Of a stretch of 64,000 bases of DNA, positions 55,348-64,000 are shown piece after piece. Position 1 is the first letter of the stretch, and each line of letters begins with the position of its first letter. A model generated the notes under the pieces. It was not told the DNA's origin, made no database searches, and saw only the letters and a program-made list of their open reading frames with translations. Made by a program: the position numbers and the translations under genes. Source of the DNA: Planctopirus ephydatiae (lineage in GTDB: Bacteria; Planctomycetota; Planctomycetia; Planctomycetales; Planctomycetaceae). The stretch spans positions 3,063,501-3,127,500 of the forward strand of contig NZ_CP036299.1 in the NCBI RefSeq assembly GCF_007752345.1, written 5' to 3'.

Positions 55348-56598
55348 TTAATTGGCACGCCGAGGGTCGATCAGTTCGCCGATGATTTCGCAACCGTAGA
55401 GTGGATAATCGACACGGAGTCGCCAGCAAGTGTATTGATCGATGTCGTAACCGGCTCCAGTCGCGATCGTTCGTATCATAGAGGAGTAACCTGGATACTC
55501 TCGAATCACACTGGGACCAGTCCCCAGATTTTCCATCTGAAGTTGGGTGGGAAGATTGCGCTCAATCCCGGGCGGAGAAGGCTGATCGCTCGAAGAACCA
55601 CCAACCAGAACCTGCACATTGGGCTCCCAATCATCAGCAAAACCGGGCTCGACCAGCAGGTCGGTCACATAGCTTTTGACAGGCAGATCCATTACACAGC
55701 GTGAACCAACCACTCCTTCCTGACCTGTCGGATCAGGGATATTGCGGTAGTTCACTCCAAAAAAGAGCGTAGACTCCCCCGTGGCTCCCACATTACCATG
55801 CAACAGATTTCCATAAATCCAGCCAGCTTCGCCAAAAACCATCTCCACATCGGGGGCTGGCTGCGAACAGAAATCCTGCAATAAATAGCCACCCAGATCT
55901 TCCGTCCCGGCCAGATTCGTCCGGCGAATTCCTTTGCGATGATTTGCCCCCGGGCCATTTCCGACAGTACGAGAGCGGAAGACATTAACGCGGTCAATCT
56001 CCCAAAGCAGTCTCAGGTCGACAAGACCGCCCACCATAACCAGGTTCACGACCCCTGATTGCTCCTTCGACTTCTGAATGATCCCGCAGCGAATGAGAGT
56101 CTGGGCCTGCACGCCCAGCATGTGACTCATCCCCCGAAAAACATTCCGACGATGTTGTAGTTCGGCAGCATGCCAGCCATCTCGTGCGCCGGCCGCTGAA
56201 ACCATCGAATTGAAGCAAACTCGATCTCCCGCATGCCGTTCGACGAGTGTTTCAAATTGGTTGTAAGCCGAAAGCAATCCTTCGAGCAACTTCTCATTGA
56301 CCCCGCGCACTCTTGAACCTTCGATAAACCGGTTGATCGAGACACGCGAAGGAACACTGGCCGCAGCTTCCAAAGGAACTTTCGCTTCGGCGATCTTGAG
56401 CAATTGCCAGGAAAGCGTTCGATCCAAGTCCATCAGCCGTTCGAGGTCTCCTGCTTTTTTAATCCCCCCCAGCGCTCGAAGAATTGTCGCCACCTGATGA
56501 TTGAGCGAGGACATGACGACGGCAGCCTCATCCATAAATCCGCTGGGCGATTTTGCCACAGACTGACTTCTGGATTTTTTGGTGCTTACCTTCGTCAT
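55348..56598 (-). CDS. Unrecognised 416-aa protein with an HTH-like N-terminal region
   Basis: I do not recognise the whole protein. After a basic, Ser/Lys-rich start (TKVSTKKSRSQSVAKSPSG) comes a helical part (about 25-160) in which LERLMDLDRTLSWQLLKIAE looks like a helix-turn-helix; I recall related N-terminal segments in uncharacterised bacterial proteins. The region from about 165 is mixed alpha/beta with conserved-looking blocks VVNLVMVGGLVDLRLLWEID, GPGANHRKGIRRTNLAG and RCVMDLPVKSYVTDLLVEPG. No signal or membrane helix. It may be a transcription regulator, but this is inference. It is alone between the DUF1559 gene and miaB. Confidence 0.7.
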   Translation of the reverse strand: MTKVSTKKSRSQSVAKSPSGFMDEAAVVMSSLNHQVATILRALGGIKKAGDLERLMDLDRTLSWQLLKIAEAKVPLEAAASVPSRVSINRFIEGSRVRGVNEKLLEGLLSAYNQFETLVERHAGDRVCFNSMVSAAGARDGWHAAELQHRRNVFRGMSHMLGVQAQTLIRCGIIQKSKEQSGVVNLVMVGGLVDLRLLWEIDRVNVFRSRTVGNGPGANHRKGIRRTNLAGTEDLGGYLLQDFCSQPAPDVEMVFGEAGWIYGNLLHGNVGATGESTLFFGVNYRNIPDPTGQEGVVGSRCVMDLPVKSYVTDLLVEPGFADDWEPNVQVLVGGSSSDQPSPPGIERNLPTQLQMENLGTGPSVIREYPGYSSMIRTIATGAGYDIDQYTCWRLRVDYPLYGCEIIGELIDPRRAN

Positions 56599-56783
56599 GA
56601 TTGAATTCTGGCCCTTCTGCGGCTCAATAAACTTGAAACCTAAAAACTCAACGTTATTGACTTTCCGAGCACTCTATCGTCCGGAGCTGTGATTTCAAAA
56701 ACATTTTTTCAAAAAGTTTTTAAAAGCGCCTGGGAGCACAGCTTTCGTGCCTAAGAAACAAAGAAAAAACTGCAAAGGGTAAG
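56599..56783. other. AT-rich spacer
   Basis: Contains runs such as TTTTTTCAAAAAGTTTTTAA around 56705 but no gene. A GGCAGCAG/CTGCTGCC hairpin lies just inside the end of miaB (about 56798-56817); it has no adjoining T-tract. Confidence 0.4.
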
Positions 56784-58424
56784 CTAAACCAGAATCGGCA
56801 GCAGCGAACTGCTGCCGTGTTGAATTTCCCGAGTCACAATCGAACCCACCAGTGTGGTTGGTGTGACATCGTGAACCACCACCTGCGCCAGACTACCCGC
56901 CAGCCTGGGATTACCGTCGAAGACCACGATGCGGTCACAGCGTGTGCGGCCGGTGAGCTGCTCTTTGAGCGAACTGTCGGCTTTCTTGATGGCATTCTTA
57001 CTGGGCCCTTCGACCAGGACTTCCACTTCCCGCCCGATGAATGCCGCGTTGTCTTCTTCGCTGATCTCGTTTTGAAGTTCCAGCAGTTCCTGATTTCGAC
57101 GCTTTTTCACCTCATCGGGAATGTCGTCCTGGAAGAGTGACTGGGCTTTCGTTCCCGGTCGTTCGCTGTACTTGAAAATGAAACTGTTCTTAAAGCGGTA
57201 TTCGCGAATCGCCTCCAGACTCTTTTGATGGCTTTCTTCTGTCTCACCACAAAAGCCGACAATAAAGTCACTCGAGACAGCCGAGTACGGGAGATATTCC
57301 TTGATCCGCTGATGCATCTCGCGATAGTGGGCAGTGGTGTAGCCTCGTTTCATGCGGGAGAGAACGTCGTCACAGCCATGCTGCAGTGGAACATGGATGT
57401 AATGACTGCATTTGGGCAGGTCTCGCAAGGCGATCAGCAAATCATCGGTCATGTCTCGCGGATAGCTGGTGACAAACTTGAAGCGCAGCATGCCGGGGGT
57501 TTCGTGCATGGCTGCCAGCAGATCCGAAAGTCGCCAAGTTTTGCCATTTTCGACGCATTTGTAGCTGTTGACCGTCTGACCCAGAAGCGTCACCTCTTTA
57601 ACACCTTGCCCCGCCAGATGAGCCACTTCGGCCAGAATTTCTGACGGCAAACGGCTCTGCTCCGGCCCGCGCGTCATGGGCACCACGCAATAGGTGCAGA
57701 ATTTGTCGCAACCAAACATAATCCGCACGAAGGCCTGATAGGGCGATGGCCGCATCTCTGGCTCTCGCAAAGGATCGTAGCTCTGAAAGCTGGCACTCAC
57801 TTCCCGGCGTGTGCCCGCCTTACGATCAAGACTCACGGCCAATGCCCGCTCGCGATCTTTCCGAGCGTTTTTAATGAGTCCGGGGATTTCGGCCATCTGG
57901 CCAGTTCCCACGACGATGTCCACATGCGGAGCCCGATCAAAAATCAGCGATTGATCCTTCTGAGCCATACAGCCCATCACACCAATGACCTGCTGAGGTC
58001 GCTGCTTGCGGGCATGCTTCAGGCGACCCAGAGCGCTATAGATTTTATGCTCAGCGTGCTCACGCACACTGCAGGTATTGAAGAGAATCGTATCGGCATC
58101 GTCGGGTTGGCTGGTGAGTTCGTATCCCTCACGCCGCAGAGCAGCCACGACCAGCTCACTGTCGAGCATATTCATCTGGCAGCCAACGGTTTCGATGTAG
58201 AGCTTCCCGTTATGGTCTCGCTGACCTGGCGCACCTTGCTCATCAGGACTGATTGCAGTGCTTGTTTCAATTCTGGGAGCATCGCTCCCCGAATCTCCGC
58301 TGGCTGCAGCGGCTGAATTATGGGAGTACAAAGTAGCGACGTTAAGAGAACCTGTAGAAGTACCTTCGCAGCCACCGCTCGATGATGCTTGTGTAGGCAA
58401 TGTGATAATGGGAAGCGTCGACAT
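56784..58424 (-). CDS. miaB: tRNA-2-methylthio-N6-dimethylallyladenosine synthase
   Basis: Radical-SAM methylthiotransferase that adds a methylthio group to i6A37 of tRNAs reading UNN codons. The N-terminal UPF0004 domain has its three cluster cysteines (VGCQMN, NTCSVRE, GCMAQK), and the radical SAM cluster motif CDKFCTYC follows. LLGQTVNSYKC, RFKFVTSYPRDMTDDL, HVPLQHGCDDVLSRMKRGYT and DFIVGFCGETEE are MiaB motifs, and a TRAM domain closes the protein. The core begins at GKLYIETVG, so about 70 extra residues precede it, rich in Ser/Gly/Ala. I use the ATG at 58424 (MSTLPIITLPTQ); a GTG at 58481 adds 19 residues. It lies 61 bp after the small membrane protein gene. Confidence 0.94.
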   Translation of the reverse strand: MSTLPIITLPTQASSSGGCEGTSTGSLNVATLYSHNSAAAASGDSGSDAPRIETSTAISPDEQGAPGQRDHNGKLYIETVGCQMNMLDSELVVAALRREGYELTSQPDDADTILFNTCSVREHAEHKIYSALGRLKHARKQRPQQVIGVMGCMAQKDQSLIFDRAPHVDIVVGTGQMAEIPGLIKNARKDRERALAVSLDRKAGTRREVSASFQSYDPLREPEMRPSPYQAFVRIMFGCDKFCTYCVVPMTRGPEQSRLPSEILAEVAHLAGQGVKEVTLLGQTVNSYKCVENGKTWRLSDLLAAMHETPGMLRFKFVTSYPRDMTDDLLIALRDLPKCSHYIHVPLQHGCDDVLSRMKRGYTTAHYREMHQRIKEYLPYSAVSSDFIVGFCGETEESHQKSLEAIREYRFKNSFIFKYSERPGTKAQSLFQDDIPDEVKKRRNQELLELQNEISEEDNAAFIGREVEVLVEGPSKNAIKKADSSLKEQLTGRTRCDRIVVFDGNPRLAGSLAQVVVHDVTPTTLVGSIVTREIQHGSSSLLPILV

Positions 58425-58485
58425 ACAAACCACCGCAACTCTGTAAACAGATTTCAAACCAATACTGCAATACTTCCGCACTCAC

Positions 58486-58695
58486 TCATGCGGCTTTCCT
58501 GGCTTGTCCCGCCAGTGTGGATTCCTCGTCCCTGGATTCTGCAGCAGCCGCAGCAGCTTTTTCTCGCTCAGCCTGTTCTTTTTCGAACCGCAGTTTCGCA
58601 AAGGTATTCTGCCGATGCTGTTCGACCATTCCCATCCAGAAGCGAAGTGCCAGCAAAGCACAACCGATCCATAAGGCCGTCATCAGATATCCCAT
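58486..58695 (-). CDS. Small single-pass membrane protein (69 aa)
   Basis: Short protein of unknown role with one membrane helix (MGYLMTALWIGCALLALRFW, residues 1-20) and a long charged helical tail (KLRFEKEQAEREKAAAAAAE) that probably forms a coiled coil in the cytoplasm. The ATG at 58695 has an AGGAGG Shine-Dalgarno exactly 6 nt upstream, by far the best in the region, which argues that the gene is real. It lies between a YheT-like hydrolase gene and miaB on the same strand. No relative is recognised. Confidence 0.75.
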   Translation of the reverse strand: MGYLMTALWIGCALLALRFWMGMVEQHRQNTFAKLRFEKEQAEREKAAAAAAESRDEESTLAGQARKAA

Positions 58696-58856
58696 CACGA
58701 ACCTCCTGTTCGTCGGTCGCCACGCTTTGCTGAATTAATACTTTTCGCCTGCCTGAGTCGCCGGAAACCACCTCGATCGCACCTTTTGCTGCGTCAAGTT
58801 TAACAGAGAACGCTTTTTCAGGGAATCGTGGCCGCAACTGTTGAATGGACAAGGTG

Positions 58857-59909
58857 TTAAAGTCGATTTACCGGCCCGCCAGCCACCCTGAGTGCCCAAT
58901 GTGCCACAAACTCATCGAGCCAGAAGCCACTTTTCCCACCCTGACGAGTTTCGAAATAGCCGACATGACCTCCCGATCGGGCCACGACCACCCGGGTGGA
59001 AGGCGACCAGCGAACCTGCCCGTCAGTGAAAATCGACACAGGAATCAAAGGATCATCCCGTGCTGTCAGGACGGTCGTGGCCAGTTCAATCTGATCGAGT
59101 GTCGATCGGGCACTGGAAAGTCTGTAGTACTCCTCGGCACTGGCGAATCCACTGCGGGGAGCCGTATAGAATTCGTCAAACTCCAGGAGAGTTTGGGGGC
59201 GTCGCAGTTCTTTTGGCCAGCGGGTGGCATCTTTACGCCTGGCAAGTTCTCCATAGAGACGCCTGACAAAGAACTGGTCATAGATCCAGTTCAATCCCAC
59301 GGAAAGCTGCTTCACGCACTGCATGAGATCAATTGGTGGATTGATGGCCAGAGCCGCCACGACTTCTGCCGGTAACTCGCGAGCGGCTACACCCAATGTT
59401 TTCAGCAAAATATTTCCGCTCAGCGAGATTCCGCAAAGCGCGATTTTACGACGTCTTCCTGAGACATCAATCGCCCACGGGGATTGCTTCCACCAGTCGA
59501 TAGCAGCCAGCAGATCAGACGTGCGCCCGGCATGGTAGGGCCTTTGAGCCAGAATCTCTTGTTCACCACAGCCGCGATGATTCATCCGTACGACCGAAAC
59601 GCCTGCCCGAAGCAACTGGCTGGTCAATCGACGGATCAGCCCACTGCGATGATCTCCACACAGGCCAGGCATCAGGAGGACAGTCAAAGGGATCTCGGAG
59701 GGATTAACAGGAGAATTTTCTGCGGGAAAATTCGCATAAACAGTCAGTCGATCGCCATCCTCAAGCTCAACCACTTCACGCAAAGAATCTCCCGGCTCCT
59801 CGGAAACTGGCCACAATCCGCAGGCAATGGTTTGCAGGTGCCCGCTTCTCAACCACCATCGGGGAGACATCGGCTGCCTGTAAACGTTCGTACCACTGCC
59901 AAGGCCTGC
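58857..59909 (-). CDS. YheT-family alpha/beta hydrolase
   Basis: Serine hydrolase of the YheT/EMB8 type, likely a carboxylesterase or lipase; in vivo substrates are not known. The nucleophile is Ser in GISLSGN (GxSxxG-type elbow), the acid is probably Asp in TARDDPLIPVS, and the base His in ARSGGHVGYFE. LLMPGLCGDHRSG holds the oxyanion region, and RMNHRGCGEQ is the second signature. I use the ATG at 59909, giving MAGLGSGTNVYRQPMSPRWW, which places SGHLQTI at the usual distance; a GTG at 60014 would add 35 residues of uncertain value. No signal peptide is seen. It is upstream of the small membrane protein gene and miaB, 161 bp apart. Confidence 0.9.
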   Translation of the reverse strand, partial: AGLGSGTNVYRQPMSPRWWLRSGHLQTIACGLWPVSEEPGDSLREVVELEDGDRLTVYANFPAENSPVNPSEIPLTVLLMPGLCGDHRSGLIRRLTSQLLRAGVSVVRMNHRGCGEQEILAQRPYHAGRTSDLLAAIDWWKQSPWAIDVSGRRRKIALCGISLSGNILLKTLGVAARELPAEVVAALAINPPIDLMQCVKQLSVGLNWIYDQFFVRRLYGELARRKDATRWPKELRRPQTLLEFDEFYTAPRSGFASAEEYYRLSSARSTLDQIELATTVLTARDDPLIPVSIFTDGQVRWSPSTRVVVARSGGHVGYFETRQGGKSGFWLDEFVAHWALRVAGGPVNRL

Positions 59910-60108
59910 CATGTCACAGATGACAGACGGCTGATTTGTGACGACTGCGGTGACTTTTTCCAAGGAATCCAAAAGACTCTCCGACGTGCAAAACAGCTTT
60001 GGGCGTGATATCACTCCTTGAGAGAGTCAGTTCTCTGATTGACCTGTGGTCTGCCGTGGGGCACGGCCGTTCAAGAGACTTCATGCAGTGTAGATTGGTT
60101 TCGCAATT

Positions 60109-61200
60109 ATGGAAGCGGGAATTGTCGGGCTCCCCAATGTCGGCAAGAGCACACTCTTCAATGCACTCACATGCTCGAAAGCCGCTCAAAGTGCAAACTA
60201 CCCTTTTTGCACCATCGAGCCGAACGAAGGCATCGTCAGCGTCCCCGATTCCCGCCTCGAGCGGATCACCAAATTCATTCCACCGCAAAAGGTGATCCCC
60301 GCAGCCCTCAAGCTGGTTGATATTGCCGGTATCGTCAAAGGGGCCAGCGAAGGGCAGGGACTGGGTAACAAATTCCTGAGCCACATTCGCGAAGTCGACG
60401 CCATTCTCCAGGTGGTTCGCTGCTTCGAAGATCCGGATGTCGTGCACGTTGCGGGCGATGTCAACCCGCTGGTCGATATCGAAACGATCGAAATGGAATT
60501 GATGCTCGCCGATATGCAGACACTCGACAACTCGCTGCCTAAAGCCGAACGGGCAGCCCGCACGGGTGATAAAGAGGCCAAGCTACGTGTCGATGTCATC
60601 AAGAAGTGCACAGCTCACCTGGCCACTGATCAGCCACTGCGAAAGCTCGAAGCCGACGAGAACGAGACCAAGATCATCCGCTCATTCGGCTTAATGACAG
60701 CCAAGCCCATACTTTATGTGGCCAACGTCGACGAGAATGACCTTCTGGGCGAAGGGCCATTGGTCAAGCAGCTTCAGGATTTTGCCACTAAAGTCGGAGC
60801 AGAAGTGGTTCCCGTGTGCGCGAAGCTCGAAGCCGAGTTGGCTGAACTCGATCCAGCCGATCGAGCCGAAATGCTCGAATCCGTCGGTCTGAAAGAACCG
60901 GCTCTCGCTCTTCTAGCCCGGGCCACTTATCGCACGTTAGGCCAGCAGAGCTACTTTACTGCTGGTGAAAAGGAAGTGCGGGCCTGGACAATCCCCGTCG
61001 GCGCCACAGCTCCCCAGGCGGCTGGCGTGATCCACACCGACTTTGAAAAAGGCTTCATCCGGGCCGAAATTTACACACTGGCCGATCTTGAGCAGTACAA
61101 GACCGAAAAAGACATCCGCGCCGCGGGCAAACTGAGAGTCGAAGGCAAGACCTACATCATGCAGGACGGCGACATCTGCCACTTCCTGGTGAATTCGTAA
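60109..61200 (+). CDS. ychF: Redox-regulated ATPase YchF (Obg family)
   Basis: Ribosome-associated P-loop protein that binds ATP rather than GTP and affects oxidative stress responses and translation. The 363-residue protein starts [20 protein letters not shown], with the P-loop at residues 7-15. The switch II motif reads [20 protein letters not shown]; the NxxE-type ATP-specificity motif is at [14 protein letters not shown] domain (about 280-360) ends with [20 protein letters not shown] and the conserved [10 protein letters not shown], complete at the C-terminus. The length equals that of E. coli YchF. It is divergent from the YheT-like gene and stands alone. Confidence 0.97.
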   Translation: MEAGIVGLPNVGKSTLFNALTCSKAAQSANYPFCTIEPNEGIVSVPDSRLERITKFIPPQKVIPAALKLVDIAGIVKGASEGQGLGNKFLSHIREVDAILQVVRCFEDPDVVHVAGDVNPLVDIETIEMELMLADMQTLDNSLPKAERAARTGDKEAKLRVDVIKKCTAHLATDQPLRKLEADENETKIIRSFGLMTAKPILYVANVDENDLLGEGPLVKQLQDFATKVGAEVVPVCAKLEAELAELDPADRAEMLESVGLKEPALALLARATYRTLGQQSYFTAGEKEVRAWTIPVGATAPQAAGVIHTDFEKGFIRAEIYTLADLEQYKTEKDIRAAGKLRVEGKTYIMQDGDICHFLVNS

Positions 61201-61546
61201 TTTTTAGGAAAGATGTACCGCAGTCTAACACCTATTGATCGGCATTAGGTGGTTGGCGCCTGATCAATATCTGTAGAGGCATTTTTCATCGTAAGTATTC
61301 AAGCCGAATGACCTTCAGATGACTGATGACTCAGGCGAAAACCATCTTGCTAGAGACATCACGAGGTAGGATTGTTTTATAGCAATTCAATATCAAGAAA
61401 ATCAGATGGTAACTTGCTTGAATCAACAAGATCCAGAAGATGGATTTTAAAAGTGTGCGATTAATGAGTGGAGCCCGTACGGCGGTAGATTTCAAGAAAT
61501 GCTCCGCAAGATCGTAGTTTTCTCCAATCGTAATCCAGAGCCAATA
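61201..61546. other. Spacer with no recognised feature
   Basis: Between convergent ychF and katG. Locally AT-rich compared with the surrounding genes. A minus-strand open frame (61331-61627) overlaps the katG end and its terminator and is not credible. Confidence 0.4.
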
Positions 61547-61578
61547 AAAAAGGCCACTCGGATTTGAACCCGAGTGGC
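61547..61578 (-). terminator. Rho-independent terminator of katG
   Basis: GCCACTCGG (61553-61561) pairs with CCGAGTGGC (61570-61578) around an 8-nt loop and is followed on the minus strand by CTTTTTTATT. It lies 20 bp past the katG stop. The loop contains GTTCAAAT, which resembles a tRNA T-loop by chance. Confidence 0.88.
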
Positions 61579-61598
61579 TTGTCTCCATGTCGTGCAAA

Positions 61599-63992
<2,394 letters not shown>

Positions 63993-64000
63993 TCAGGATT

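Noticed and set aside
61553-61578. Possible tRNA, from GGTTCAAATCC-like bases on the minus strand
   Set aside because: The stem-loop geometry does not fit a T-arm (8-nt loop after five pairs), and there is no room for a full tRNA between the katG stop and this hairpin. It is the katG terminator.

Overview
This window comes from a member of the Planctomycetes. The clearest sign is three genes of the DUF1559 type II-secretion-like prepilin family, which is greatly expanded in that phylum. It is supported by a CxPxR sulfatase, a Tat-exported sugar-isomerase-like protein, DUF1570/peptidase-MA-like secreted proteins, a DUF4432 protein, a ThuA-like protein, and weak or absent Shine-Dalgarno sequences at many starts. 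Base composition is moderate and even, and a Planctopirus/Planctomyces-like genus is plausible, but no rRNA is present to prove it. I see no tRNA, rRNA, CRISPR array, prophage, insertion sequence or integrase.

Layout. 0-2.8 kb: RND efflux pump (permease cut by the left edge, plus its lipoprotein adaptor). 2.96-4.3 kb: decayed sequence, including a dead HD-domain/DUF6666-like fusion. 4.4-8.5 kb: a primary-type sigma factor and ribosomal protein S1 on the minus strand, separated by 1.4 kb of apparently non-coding DNA. 8.9-13.5 kb: DUF4432, a GT2 glycosyltransferase and FtsH. 13.6-17.2 kb: two DUF1559 genes, each followed by a small lipoprotein gene. 17.4-22.5 kb: ThuA-like protein, a Gly/Pro-rich TPR protein, polyprenol-phosphate mannosyltransferase and PanB. 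22.5-23.4 kb: a gene-free, hairpin-rich spacer with an orphan terminator, the best candidate here for an undescribed RNA. 23.4-28.2 kb: thioredoxin reductase, M24 peptidase, OleD-like reductase, a secreted thioredoxin-fold protein and a small conserved protein. 28.2-34.0 kb: PhyH dioxygenase, an NtrC-type regulator with an altered receiver domain, a secreted HExxH protein and a membrane protein with a histone-H1-like tail. 34.0-40.2 kb: sugar-related minus-strand genes (isomerase-like, aldo/keto reductase, FucU mutarotase, sulfatase). 40.5-46 kb: two ABC-F ATPases flanking NhaA. 46.3-55.2 kb: a PAS-rich histidine kinase, secreted proteins, glycyl-tRNA synthetase and the third DUF1559 gene with a partner. 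55.3-64 kb: an unrecognised protein, MiaB, a small membrane protein, a YheT-like hydrolase, YchF and an exported KatG.

Much of this is housekeeping: transcription (sigma), translation (S1, GlyRS, MiaB, YchF, ABC-F), coenzyme A (PanB), proteolysis (FtsH, M24) and redox defence (TrxB, KatG). It is interleaved with planctomycete-specific secreted proteins. Transcription units look short, and many end in strong hairpin terminators. I found no cluster that clearly forms a new multi-gene system. The observations most worth following are the structured spacer at 22.7-23.0 kb, the Asp-to-Glu change in the NtrC-type receiver, the fused pseudogene at 3-4.2 kb, and the repeated DUF1559/small-secreted-protein pairing.
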